Shown here: positions 7,815 through 14,765 of the stretch, piece after piece | Layout: the number at the start of each line of letters is the position of its first letter | Numbering within the stretch: position 1 is the first letter of the stretch | NCBI GenBank assembly: GCA_039024375.1 | Contig: JBCCQK010000127.1 | Coordinates: 1 to 16,924 of the forward strand | Source of the DNA: JAFMDF01 sp039024375 | GTDB lineage: Bacteria > Bacteroidota > Bacteroidia > Chitinophagales > Saprospiraceae | Direction of reading: 5' to 3' | DNA length: 16,924 nucleotides | Notes under the pieces: model-generated | What the model was told of the DNA's origin: nothing | The model's input: the letters and a program-made list of their open reading frames with translations, nothing else | Database searches by the model: none | Program-made: the position numbers and the translations under genes

Positions 7815-9191
7815 CTAAATCATCGGCAGCAAATACGATAATAATAACGTCTGGACTCCGCCAACAACACCAATAACGGCCAGCAAAAAGCTCCAAACTC
7901 GGAGCGTTTGTTGCTCGTTGAGACCACTTAATTTCCCAACTATCCAAAAACCGCTATCGTTCATCCAAGAACCCGTCATCGCCCCGTAGCCAATCGCCAT
8001 GAACAGATAAATGGTATGGTAGCCCAAATCGGCGGCCGTACCGATGATAGCCGTCATAATGCCCGCCGTAGTAATGATAGCAACAGTGCTTGAACCTTGG
8101 GCAAATTTCAAAACAGCCGCCATCAGCCAAGCAACGATAATCAAATTGAGACTAAATCCGTTACTGGATAGGTTTTGAATCATTTCGCCAATTCCAGTGT
8201 TGCGTATCATCGCTCCAAAGGCGCCGCCTGCGGAGGTAATGAGAATAATGAGTCCCGCTATTTCCAAAGGGCGTTCCATTTCACCCCCCAAGGCTTTCAA
8301 GTCAAGTCCCTTTTGTTTTGCCCACAAGTAAAGCGCTACCAACAGTCCTAAAAACATCGCAATATTTTTATTGCCCAAAAAGGTGACCGTTTGTGTGAAC
8401 CCATTCGAAGGACCTTCGTAAAAAATAGTAACCACCGAAGCGCCAATAATCAACAGTAAAGGCAATAAAATGGGCAGAATGGATAGGCCGAAAGTAGGTA
8501 GTTTTTTAGCCTCTTCATCAGAGGAAGCTGCAAAATCGGGAGGAGTTAGATTCAACCGCACATTGGTTCGTTGACTATATTTGTAGCCCACAAAAGCAGG
8601 TAGAATACCCGAAAGAATGCCCGCTAGAATAACAAATCCCATGTCCAATTTAAAGTCTTCGGCCATCAATAGCGGTCCCGGAGTCGGAGGGACAACGGAA
8701 TGGGTAATCACCGCACCACAACCGATTGCCATTACAAATAGGGTGAAATTTTTACCCGTCTTTTGTGCCAATACAATGGCCAAGGGTACCAAAAGAAAAA
8801 ACACGGTATCAAAAAAAACGGGAATAGATAGTATGAAACCCGCAACGAGTAAGGCAATTCCCGCATTCGCTTCGCCAAACAGTCGAATCAATCTATTAAC
8901 AATACGTTCAGCAGCACCGCTCTCAGTGAGCGCAATGCCCAAAATGGAAGCGATAGCAATGACAAAGGAAACTTTTCCTGCCGTAACGCCAAACTCCCGC
9001 ATTGAAGTTTCCACCGCCGCAATCCAACCGTTGGTTCCTTCGGGAACCGTCTGCCCCAAAATGCCCACAACAATAGCGCCTATCATTAAAGCAATAAAAG
9101 CAGGAAACCTCAGAGAGACGATGCAAATGATTACGGAAAGTGTACCTAGTAGCAAGACCCAAAGGGGCCAAAAAGAAATTGCGGATTCCAT
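7815..9191 (-). CDS. GntP-family gluconate/sugar-acid:H+ symporter
   Basis: A 458-residue inner-membrane permease with about 12-14 hydrophobic segments. It shows the GntP family signatures PVFFDTVFFLLVPLA (124-138), HSVVPPTPGPL (164-174), FAQGSSTVAIITTAG (363-377) and GSWMNDSGFWIVGKLSG (407-423). Known members import gluconate or related acids (fructuronate, idonate, D-serine, glycerate) with protons; the exact substrate cannot be assigned. No kinase or dehydrogenase for such an acid is adjacent, so context does not help. The length is typical (about 440-460). The ATG at 9189-9191 is followed upstream almost at once by a heptamer array, so its leader and perhaps its promoter lie in repeat DNA. 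Confidence 0.93.
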   Translation of the reverse strand: MESAISFWPLWVLLLGTLSVIICIVSLRFPAFIALMIGAIVVGILGQTVPEGTNGWIAAVETSMREFGVTAGKVSFVIAIASILGIALTESGAAERIVNRLIRLFGEANAGIALLVAGFILSIPVFFDTVFFLLVPLAIVLAQKTGKNFTLFVMAIGCGAVITHSVVPPTPGPLLMAEDFKLDMGFVILAGILSGILPAFVGYKYSQRTNVRLNLTPPDFAASSDEEAKKLPTFGLSILPILLPLLLIIGASVVTIFYEGPSNGFTQTVTFLGNKNIAMFLGLLVALYLWAKQKGLDLKALGGEMERPLEIAGLIILITSAGGAFGAMIRNTGIGEMIQNLSSNGFSLNLIIVAWLMAAVLKFAQGSSTVAIITTAGIMTAIIGTAADLGYHTIYLFMAIGYGAMTGSWMNDSGFWIVGKLSGLNEQQTLRVWSFLLAVIGVVGGVQTLLLSYLLPMI

Positions 9192-9198
9192 GTGTTTT

Positions 9199-9283
9199 GT
9201 TATTGGTTATTCGTGTGTTTGTTATTCGTTACTTGTTATTTGTTATTTGTTATTCGTTATTCGTTATTTGTTATTCGTTATTT
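9199..9283. repeat. Heptamer array GTTATTC/GTTATTT next to the permease start
   Basis: About twelve 7-nt units (GTTATTC, GTTATTT, single GTTATTG and GTTACTT), with one 8-nt interruption at 9213-9220. The array begins 8 bases upstream of the permease ATG, so on the permease strand it is an AATAACG/AATAACA leader. It directly precedes the second heptamer array at 9297. Confidence 0.95.
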
Positions 9284-9296
9284 GTCTAAACGTACC

Positions 9297-9415
9297 AGCA
9301 TCCAGTCTCCAGTCTCCAGCATCCAGTCTCCAGCATCCAGTCTCCAGCATCCAGTCTCCAGCATCCAGTCTCCAGCATCCAGTCTCCAGCATCCAGTCTC
9401 CAGCATCCAGTCTCC
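9297..9415. repeat. Perfect heptamer array of alternating AGCATCC and AGTCTCC
   Basis: Seventeen consecutive heptamers with no mismatch: eight AGCATCC and nine AGTCTCC, strictly alternating except for one doubled AGTCTCC at 9304-9317. It therefore reads as a 14-bp repeat. AGCATCC is the reverse complement of the GGATGCT unit in the array at 15808-15863, so the two loci carry the same word family in opposite orientation. It lies between the divergent permease and sigma-factor genes. Confidence 0.97.
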
Positions 9416-9536
9416 AGCCTAAAGGTAAATAAAATTTTGTTTGATTCTATCCCCCCAACAAATTTTGAGATATTTACGTTAGATACGGTGACAAGAACAG
9501 CTAGATGTCACGCTAATATTCAGACTAAAATCCTTG

Positions 9537-9544
9537 TACTTTTG
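9537..9544 (+). promoter_or_regulatory. TAnnTTTG match at the sigma-factor start
   Basis: TACTTTTG fits the -7 consensus exactly but overlaps the TTG proposed as the start codon of the sigma factor. No good -33 TTTG is present. If it is a true promoter the sigma factor would need another start downstream; if the TTG is the start the match is fortuitous. Confidence 0.2.
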
Positions 9545-10189
9545 AAATCTCAACACCCATCTTCTAATAACTTAACAAAAGAATTTGCCGACGAACAAGT
9601 CATTGCTGCTATCCAAAATGGAGCTGATGGAAATGCCTTGGTACTCAAGTGGTTTTTTGAAGATGTGAAAGGATATGCGCTCGGCGTTTGGCGCAAAAAG
9701 TACCGAGATGTATCAGAAGAATCGTGGGAAGATATTTTTACCGATTCGACCATTAAGCTCATTACGCGGGTTAAAAAAGGCTTGCAACTGCGAGAAGGAA
9801 CCAAACTCAAAAGTTATTTTACCACTGTCGTCGAATACACCGTTTTAGACCATTTTGCAAAAGTAAAAAAAGACCGAACTTATTCTATCGAAAATACCAC
9901 TCGAACCGAAGCGATTAACGACGTTTATGCGTTCGAAGAAGTGCAAATAGCCAAATTAATTCAAGAAAAACTGCAAGCCATCACCGAAAACGCCGAACAG
10001 GTGAAAGTGATGCTGTTAGTATCTAAAGGTTATCGGTACAAGGAAATTGTCCAAAAAACGACTTATCAAAGCGAAGGGGCCTGTCGCAACGCTTATTTAA
10101 AAGGTAAAAAACGGATTGTCAGCTATATTTTGGCCAATCCAGCGGAAGGCGCCGAATTGAAACAACTATTGATGGGCGTTAGAAAATAA
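9542..10189 (+). CDS. ECF-like RNA polymerase sigma-70 family factor
   Basis: A sigma factor of about 215 residues that should direct core RNA polymerase to specific promoters. A sigma region-2-like segment lies at about 30-110 (NALVLKWFFEDVKGYALGV, WEDIFTDSTIKLITRV, LKSYFTTVVEYTVLDHFAKVKKDR). A region-4 helix-turn-helix lies at about 150-197 (VKVMLLVSKGYRYKEIVQ, SEGACRNAYLKGKKRI). The start is uncertain: there is no in-frame ATG. TTG 9542 gives a normal-length protein beginning MKSQHPSS; a more distant TTG at 9437 would add 35 residues of low plausibility; homology appears to begin near KEFADEQV (13-20). It ends 9 bases before a membrane anti-sigma-like gene, which suggests an operon and control by that partner. 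Upstream lies heptamer repeat DNA. Confidence 0.82.
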   Translation: MKSQHPSSNNLTKEFADEQVIAAIQNGADGNALVLKWFFEDVKGYALGVWRKKYRDVSEESWEDIFTDSTIKLITRVKKGLQLREGTKLKSYFTTVVEYTVLDHFAKVKKDRTYSIENTTRTEAINDVYAFEEVQIAKLIQEKLQAITENAEQVKVMLLVSKGYRYKEIVQKTTYQSEGACRNAYLKGKKRIVSYILANPAEGAELKQLLMGVRK

Positions 10190-10198
10190 GCAATCATT

Positions 10199-11278
10199 AT
10201 GACGTATTTTGAAAAAATAGAAGCGTACGCCACGGGCAAAATGGAAGCGACCGAACAAGCTTTCTTTGAACAAGAATTAGTCGAAAATGACGTCTTGAAA
10301 GTGGAATGGGAAGCCTACCAATTAGTCAATGAATTGGTCGATTTTACGGCAAAGGAGACCACCGAAGCAGATATTCGGCAAACAGCCGCCGAAGCAACGG
10401 CTGATTCCCTGCTTCATTTTTCGGCGACTCGGCTATCCGAAGCGCAAATAATAGAAAAACAAACCTCGCAAAAAGCCATTATTCGCCCATTAAAATCTCG
10501 CTCTAGGGCAGCTTGGTTGGCGGCGGCTTCTGTTCTATTTTTGGTAGGAATGGTCGGTTTACGTTCTTTTTTAGCAATGGATAATTCGGTTACTTCATCA
10601 AGTAAGAAGATAGCGACCGTTTCTGAAACAGCAACACCTATCCGTACCGTTGAACCAGTGCAAAATCCTGTATCCGAAAGCACTTCTGAGACCGAGAAAA
10701 CGTTAGCCGAAGTAACTACCGAGCAGCAAGAAGAAATAACTCTACCCGCTATCCAAAAACAAAAATACGAGCCAGCAAAAGTTAAAACGAAACCAAACAA
10801 TCGTTTAGTTGCAGCGAAAGAAGGGAAAAAGGTTTCCGATGAGATTATCGCTAAGCCATTAGCTATGACGATTGCGGCCGAACAAATCACTACAGAAAGA
10901 GTCATTAAAGAGAACGAAACAGTTATCTACAAAGCGCAAAATACGATTACCCTAAAGTCGGGCTTCCACGCCAAAGCGGGGGCTAGCTTCACCGCAACGC
11001 ACGACAAACCCACCACGCCTAAATCCTCGAACGCAGTTATTCAAGCGAACGAAACAGTTGCGTATGAACACGAGGAGGGAATTGTGTTAAAGCCAGGATT
11101 TCACGCTAAAGCGGGCGCTACCTTTGTTGCCAAAGCACCGTCAAACGAAACAGTCAATTCCGACATTACTATTAACGAACGTGAATCCATTACCGTCAGC
11201 GCCCAAAAAACGGTTACCTTAAGACCTGGGTTTCATGCGAAGGCGGGGTCTTCGTTTACGGCTAAAGTGGGGAAGTAG
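10199..11278 (+). CDS. Membrane anti-sigma-like protein with three C-terminal FHAKAG (coat-hanger) repeats
   Basis: A 359-residue single-pass protein. Residues 1-60 (FEKIEAYATGKMEATEQAFF, then a Glu-rich helix) resemble the cytoplasmic N-terminus of Bacteroidota anti-sigma factors; there is no zinc-binding His-Cys motif. Basic residues at 96-103 precede a membrane helix at about 104-127, so the N-terminus is inside. A Thr/Ser/Lys/Pro-rich linker (130-230) leads to three repeats at about 235-266, 279-311 and 323-355. Each reads NETVxY...ITLKxGFHAKAGASFTA-like, with GFHAKAG at 255-261, 300-306 and 344-350. Such motifs are known from Bacteroidota exported '3-coathanger stack' domains. The gene starts 9 bases after the sigma factor, so it probably binds that factor and responds to an extracytoplasmic signal. 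This role is inferred from topology and operon; no activity is demonstrated. Confidence 0.8.
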   Translation: MTYFEKIEAYATGKMEATEQAFFEQELVENDVLKVEWEAYQLVNELVDFTAKETTEADIRQTAAEATADSLLHFSATRLSEAQIIEKQTSQKAIIRPLKSRSRAAWLAAASVLFLVGMVGLRSFLAMDNSVTSSSKKIATVSETATPIRTVEPVQNPVSESTSETEKTLAEVTTEQQEEITLPAIQKQKYEPAKVKTKPNNRLVAAKEGKKVSDEIIAKPLAMTIAAEQITTERVIKENETVIYKAQNTITLKSGFHAKAGASFTATHDKPTTPKSSNAVIQANETVAYEHEEGIVLKPGFHAKAGATFVAKAPSNETVNSDITINERESITVSAQKTVTLRPGFHAKAGSSFTAKVGK

Positions 11279-11306
11279 CAGTATGCAGTGGCAGTGGCAG
11301 TTTAGT
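11276..11306 (+). repeat. Short CAGTGG/GCAGTAT repeat at the stop codon
   Basis: From the TAG stop onward the words GCAGTAT, GCAGTGG, CAGTGG and CAGTTT follow each other. They resemble units of the 13-bp array at 7314, which likewise begins at an AAG-(CAG)-TAG stop. This short degenerate array fills the whole gap to the convergent NUDIX gene. Confidence 0.6.
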
Positions 11307-11700
11307 GCAATAAATCTTTTTCTGCTAGATGGTCAAAAATCAACTGGTCCACAGGAGATATTTTGTCTCGGTCGGCATTGGTTAACCATGCCATTTCAGC
11401 AATTTCAGCGGCGGGTGTGAGTTGACCAACGTACTCCGCCGTGTAGCACTGCATTTTCACCAAAACTCCTTCGGGGTGACCGTGCGCTTGCGCTTGAAAA
11501 TTTCCGACAAAGGCGACGCTTTCCTCTACTAAATCCACGGTCAATTCTTCTTTTATTTCTCTTATCAAAGCAGCGTCATCACTCTCCCCTACCTCACGCT
11601 TCCCACCTGGAATATAAAATTTGGACTTCCCCTTACTACGAGTGCTTAATATTTTGTGGTCTTTTAAATATACCCAAGCTAGTTTGTCAATAACATACAT
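11302..11700 (-). CDS. NUDIX hydrolase
   Basis: A 132-residue cytoplasmic NUDIX-fold protein. The Nudix box runs from G33 to V55 (G-x5-E-x7-REIKEELTV): it contains G33, E39, R47, E48, E51 and E52, while the usual glycine near the end is Thr54. The metal-binding glutamates are therefore complete. PGG at 31-33 and the WLTNAD strand near the end also fit the family. These enzymes hydrolyse nucleoside diphosphate-linked compounds such as oxidised nucleotides, sugars or cofactors; the substrate is not predictable here. The length is typical of MutT-like members. It converges on the anti-sigma-like gene with a 23-bp gap, so the two 3' ends may affect each other. Confidence 0.92.
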   Translation of the reverse strand: MYVIDKLAWVYLKDHKILSTRSKGKSKFYIPGGKREVGESDDAALIREIKEELTVDLVEESVAFVGNFQAQAHGHPEGVLVKMQCYTAEYVGQLTPAAEIAEMAWLTNADRDKISPVDQLIFDHLAEKDLLH

Positions 11701-12042
11701 AACAGTTTGTAGTTGTGATTAAGTGATATAATTGAACATTTCAAGCCTTCATCCTTTCTTATTGAAAGTAGTCCTAACTAAATAATTGGAGAAGCCTCAT
11801 TTTAATAGTGACGCATTTTCAAAACAAAATAACAACCTTCGGTAACGGTTTAAAAGCATTTCACGATATTTATTTCCGAACTCATTGAGTCGTTTGTAGT
11901 AAAAAATAAATTCCACGTTTTCCAAGTGTACCATTTATTTTTATCGTATTTCTAAATAAACAATACTCCATCGCCTCTCAGAACATTTTCTGCGTCACTA
12001 CTAATCCATCAGGCTTACCAAATTGTACCAAATAAAATTTAC
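11701..12042. other. Intergenic region between NUDIX and AraC-family genes
   Basis: 342 bp of A/T-rich DNA that should hold the divergent promoters of the NUDIX gene (-) and the AraC-family regulator (+). No gene, RNA or perfect TAnnTTTG box was recognised. TTCCAAGTGTACC at 11920-11932 partly matches the TTCCAAWTGGGG sites downstream of the regulator (8 of 12 positions) and could be an autoregulatory site, but this is weak. Confidence 0.4.
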
Positions 12043-13065
12043 ATGGAATTTTTCATAGAGAAGTACGATGTGCATGGAATCATCGAAGACATAGCTAAAA
12101 CTTTAGAAACCACCTCTAGCACTGACTGCTTGGAGGCAATTTTGGACCTACCCAAGGCGCATGGAACGGGAAAAATCGTCGGTTTCAAATTTAGCGAAGG
12201 TATTAGCCTACTCATTTTTAATTGCCGATTAAAAACTGATTGGACGATTATCTTTGAAAACGATGCCCCCGCCCCCCTTCAATTCAATTTCAATATTAAA
12301 GGAAACGTCAAACATTATTTTAACAACAAAAATATCCAGTACCAGCTTAACCCAATGCAGGGAACAATCACCGCACACCCTGCAGGTAGTTCGCAGGCAT
12401 TTCAGTTGCCTCATAATACGGAAATATTGTTCAATAGTCTGTTGATTGACCGAGAGGCCTACGCCAGAAAAATTGAATGTATTTTGAAGCAAATACCCGA
12501 TAGTTTACGAGAGATTTTTACGGATACAAAGGCGAATCAATCGTTTTTTTACCAGAGTAATTATAGCTTATCAATTGCTTCTTGTATTAGAAAGATTATG
12601 CAAGACAAGAATCAAGGATTGGTAAGAAGTACCTTTTTAGAAGCCAAAACATTAGAACTTCTTTCTAAACAAATCAAGCAATACCAAGACGATGTACACT
12701 CTCCTGGCAGGCAGGTAATGCTACGGAAATATGATATAGAGAAAATTAAGAGCGCCAGAGAATTATTGGTAAATGACTTAGTGAATCCACCGACTATCGA
12801 AAACTTGGCTAAGAAAGTAGGTATCAATCAACAAAAGTTGAAGCAAGGATTCAAGAAAATCTACGAAAAGACTATCAATAATTACATAAGAGCCGAACGA
12901 ATGGAACTAGCCTCTATTTTACTACTGCACGGAATGTCCGTCAGACAAGCAGCTTCTGAGGTAGGTTATTCGAATCAGAGTCATTTCGCCAAGCGATTCA
13001 AAGAAAGATACGGTATCTTACCGAAAGACTACTTGAAAACAATTCGCTCAAAAATAACTGATTAA
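12043..13065 (+). CDS. AraC-family transcriptional regulator
   Basis: A 340-residue DNA-binding regulator. The C-terminal third (about 232-336) is the double helix-turn-helix of the AraC/XylS family: the first helix pair is at 251-272 (TIENLAKKVGINQQKLKQGFKKIY) and the second at 299-321 (SVRQAASEVGYSNQSHFAKRFKERYG). It ends with the family's PKDYLKTIR. The N-terminal 220 residues form a PchR-like ligand or dimerisation region without a recognisable pocket motif, so the effector is unknown. The ATG at 12043 follows an A-rich leader. Immediately downstream are two direct repeats and a promoter with a hairpin-rich transcript, the most likely local target. There is no signal peptide. Confidence 0.92.
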   Translation: MEFFIEKYDVHGIIEDIAKTLETTSSTDCLEAILDLPKAHGTGKIVGFKFSEGISLLIFNCRLKTDWTIIFENDAPAPLQFNFNIKGNVKHYFNNKNIQYQLNPMQGTITAHPAGSSQAFQLPHNTEILFNSLLIDREAYARKIECILKQIPDSLREIFTDTKANQSFFYQSNYSLSIASCIRKIMQDKNQGLVRSTFLEAKTLELLSKQIKQYQDDVHSPGRQVMLRKYDIEKIKSARELLVNDLVNPPTIENLAKKVGINQQKLKQGFKKIYEKTINNYIRAERMELASILLLHGMSVRQAASEVGYSNQSHFAKRFKERYGILPKDYLKTIRSKITD

Positions 13066-13132
13066 CAATTACTTAGATAAAAAATACGCTTTTTAAAAAC
13101 CAATAAAACATTTAGCTACTCAATTATAAAAC

Positions 13133-13165
13133 TTCCAATTGGGGTTACTTTTATTCCAAATGGGG
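13133..13165 (+). promoter_or_regulatory. Two direct repeats 21 bp apart, candidate AraC-family operator
   Basis: TTCCAATTGGGG at 13133-13144 and TTCCAAATGGGG at 13154-13165 differ at one base. Their starts are 21 bp apart, two helical turns, in the same orientation, as is usual for AraC-family sites. The downstream repeat ends 24 bases before a perfect -7 box, in the place expected for an activator contacting RNA polymerase. The regulator gene ends 68 bases upstream. The pairing of regulator and site is inference. Confidence 0.55.
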
Positions 13166-13189
13166 GAAATTTTATCCTTGATTATTTTG

Positions 13190-13197
13190 TATATTTG
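13190..13197 (+). promoter_or_regulatory. Perfect -7 box (TATATTTG) driving a hairpin-rich transcript
   Basis: TATATTTG matches TAnnTTTG exactly. No good -33 TTTG lies at the right distance, as is common in activator-dependent promoters; the direct repeats at 13133-13165 occupy the region just upstream. Transcription would start near 13203. Confidence 0.5.
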
Positions 13198-13203
13198 TGG
13201 AGC

Positions 13204-13492
13204 TTTTTAAGATTTTACTTCAACACCTCTAAGCCTACCTAGTGAAAGATGCGACGTAACAGCTTTCGAGCATTCGTGCGCATCGTCGAGTTTTACACAA
13301 ATAAAATAAACTTTTAAAGATTATCCAACTATCGTGAGACACTCGTGTCTTCGTACGTTGCTGCGCTTGTACTTGTACAAAACGCAAAAGCACATCTTAT
13401 CGAAGATAAGATACACTAGGGACCATTAAGAACCTTAATGGGGCTCTTTACACGGCAGTTAGGTCTTTTCGGAGACCGCTGCCGTCTTTGTT
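13204..13492 (+). ncRNA. Candidate structured non-coding RNA with six successive hairpins
   Basis: Between the -7 box and the terminator-like stem I count six stem-loops. They are 13248-13284 (GATGCGACG/CGT-CGCATC with an inner TTCG tetraloop), 13337-13350 (AGACAC/GTGTCT), 13362-13386 (TGCG + TTGTAC/GTACAA + CGCA), 13394-13412 (8-bp stem, GAA loop), 13423-13441 (CCATTAAG/CTTAATGG, AAC loop) and 13452-13485. There is no long ORF; only a 22-codon frame at 13249-13317 is present. The sequence does not resemble tmRNA, RNase P, SRP or 6S RNA as I know them. It could also be a cluster of unrelated palindromes or a 5' leader of the gene at 13800. Confidence 0.4.
13452..13492 (+). terminator. Strong stem-loop followed by T-rich tract
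   Basis: ACGGCAG at 13452-13458 pairs with CTGCCGT at 13479-13485. Inside, GGTCT pairs with AGACC around a TTTCGG loop. The T-rich CTTTGTTTATCTTT follows directly. This has the form of an intrinsic terminator. A similarly built stem with CGGC and GTCT/AGAC occurs at 16816-16849. Confidence 0.65.
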
Positions 13493-13799
13493 TATCTTTC
13501 CGTTTTGAACAAATCTAACTGCTGTCCTTTTTACTAATAGAAGCGTCACTGCTAAAAAAGTACTTCCAAAAAATTTATTACAATTACTTTCTCTACCCAA
13601 TTTCTTCTAGCTCTCTTCCTTCTTTTTAGATGGTAGTATCGAATAAACTAGCTGCTCTTATTTGCAACATCGTTCAAGTTTTTCATCGTGAATTACTTTC
13701 AGATACCTGTTAGGATGTTCAGATAATTATGTGCAGTATCAACTACACACGGACAATGGAAACCGACGGTTGGTAGAGTTTCACCATAAAAATACTTAG
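13493..13799 (+). other. A/T-rich intergenic stretch upstream of the small membrane protein
   Basis: About 300 bp without a credible ORF. TACTTTCA at 13694-13701 is one base off the TAnnTTTG consensus but lacks a partner at -33. Nothing else was recognised. Confidence 0.35.
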
Positions 13800-14153
13800 A
13801 AATTTTTAATATCCTTACTGTTAAACGGATTTGCCGTTTTTGCTGCTTCCGCAGTGTTATCGGGCGTACAAGTAGATAGCTTTTTATCAGCTATGGTAGT
13901 CGCAATCGTATTAGGCATTGTCAATAGTTTTGTCAAGCCTATCATTACTTTTTTAACCCTACCCGTGACTATCCTCACTTTAGGACTGTTTTTGATTATC
14001 ATCAATGGAGCCATGGTTTTACTAGTAGACGCATTGATGAGCAGTTTTAACGTCAACGGCCTATTTTGGGCTATTCTATTCTCTTTTGTTCTGGCCGTTT
14101 TTAACTTCTTTTTGGGAAGTATGAAGCTAGATGACAAGCGTTCTTTTGCCTAA
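13800..14153 (+). CDS. Small YvlD / phage-holin-4-type membrane protein, start codon missing
   Basis: A protein of about 117 residues with four hydrophobic segments, matching the YvlD-like 'phage holin family 4' membrane proteins (PF04020 type). It shows KFLISLLL, VDSFLSAMVVAIVLGIVNSFVKP, LTLPVTILTLGLFLIIINGAM and VNGLFWAILFSFVLAVFNFFLG. Family members are cytoplasmic-membrane proteins of unclear role, linked in some bacteria to envelope stress; they are not proven holins. The family's usual N-terminus M-K-F-L-I is readable from 13800, but the codon before it is TAG. The first standard in-frame start is GTG 13854, which would delete 18 residues including half of the first membrane helix. Losing one T from ATG (TTATGAAA to TTAGAAA) would explain this. 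It may be a recent mutation, a sequencing error or a non-standard start. Confidence 0.75.
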   Translation, partial: KFLISLLLNGFAVFAASAVLSGVQVDSFLSAMVVAIVLGIVNSFVKPIITFLTLPVTILTLGLFLIIINGAMVLLVDALMSSFNVNGLFWAILFSFVLAVFNFFLGSMKLDDKRSFA

Positions 14154-14239
14154 ATATAAACCATAATGATAACCTTTTTTTAGCTTGTTCTCTCTTAGAA
14201 ATGGGTATCAAGCAATCATTTTAAAACCTAAAATTAGTT

Positions 14240-14662
14240 ATGAAAAAATTAAATTTAAAAAGTTTACTGTTTGCCTTTGTGGCACTATTTGCTATCATTT
14301 CTTGTGAAGAACAAAGTACCACCGAAAAGGCAAAAGACGAAATCGGTGACGCTGTAACTACCGTAAGCGATGCTTTTCGACAAGAATCGGACGGACTAAG
14401 AGCGGACATCGAAAAGGCCAAGCAAAATATTGATAAAAAGCTGGGCGATTTACAAGACGAATGGGCCGAAGCGAGCGACGAAGCAAGAAAAAGCATTGAA
14501 GCAGAAATGAAAAACCTACACTATCACAAGGATTTACTAGACAAAGATTTAGAGAACATAAACAATAAAGTCAATGATGGATGGGCGGAGTTCAAATCAG
14601 ATGTGAAATCAACCCTACAAAAAGTAGAAGACGAAATTGCAGAAATTGATAGAGAGATATAG
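14240..14662 (+). CDS. Small coiled-coil lipoprotein of unknown function
   Basis: A 140-residue exported lipoprotein. MKKLNLKSLL begins a lipoprotein signal and the lipobox is AIISC with the lipid-accepting Cys22, followed by EEQ. The mature part is highly charged and helical, with heptad-like spacing over about 45-138 (ADIEKAKQNIDKKLGDLQDEW, then LDKDLENINNKV and LQKVEDEIAEIDREI), suggesting a long coiled coil. No family was recognised with confidence. It lies between a YvlD-like protein and an MscS channel, all on the same strand, which suggests an envelope or osmotic-stress role. A classic terminator follows 45 bases after the stop. Confidence 0.85.
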   Translation: MKKLNLKSLLFAFVALFAIISCEEQSTTEKAKDEIGDAVTTVSDAFRQESDGLRADIEKAKQNIDKKLGDLQDEWAEASDEARKSIEAEMKNLHYHKDLLDKDLENINNKVNDGWAEFKSDVKSTLQKVEDEIAEIDREI

Positions 14663-14706
14663 TATTGCCTCGCTGATATTTGAACTACTAAATTTATTTT
14701 TAAATT

Positions 14707-14737
14707 GCAGAGATTTACCCCAAGTCTCTGCTTTTTC
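14707..14737 (+). terminator. Intrinsic terminator after the coiled-coil lipoprotein
   Basis: GCAGAGA at 14707-14713 pairs with TCTCTGC at 14725-14731 around an 11-nt loop, followed at once by TTTTTCT. Stem, loop and U-run all fit a rho-independent terminator. Confidence 0.8.
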
Positions 14738-14765
14738 TATTTTTACTGATTCCTCATTTCATCAA

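Noticed and set aside
9192..9422. A 76-codon plus-strand ORF with repeating SSIQSPA units
   Set aside because: It is the translation of the GTTATTY and AGCATCC/AGTCTCC arrays and has no non-repeat portion.
8617..9432. A 271-codon plus-strand ORF running into the heptamer arrays
   Set aside because: Its first part is antisense to the clearly conserved GntP permease and its end is translated repeat DNA. No domain is recognisable.
10414..10905. A 163-codon minus-strand ORF opposite the anti-sigma-like gene
   Set aside because: It is a shadow of the sense gene, which has a coherent topology and repeat domains; the antisense protein shows no recognisable fold.
13204..13492. Retron msr-msd, integron attC array or a known housekeeping RNA
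   Set aside because: No reverse transcriptase or integrase gene is in the window, and the conserved cores of tmRNA, RNase P, SRP and 6S RNA were not found.
13796..14137. A 113-codon minus-strand ORF opposite the YvlD-like gene
   Set aside because: The sense strand carries the family's conserved helices, whereas the antisense translation is Lys/Thr-rich without a family.
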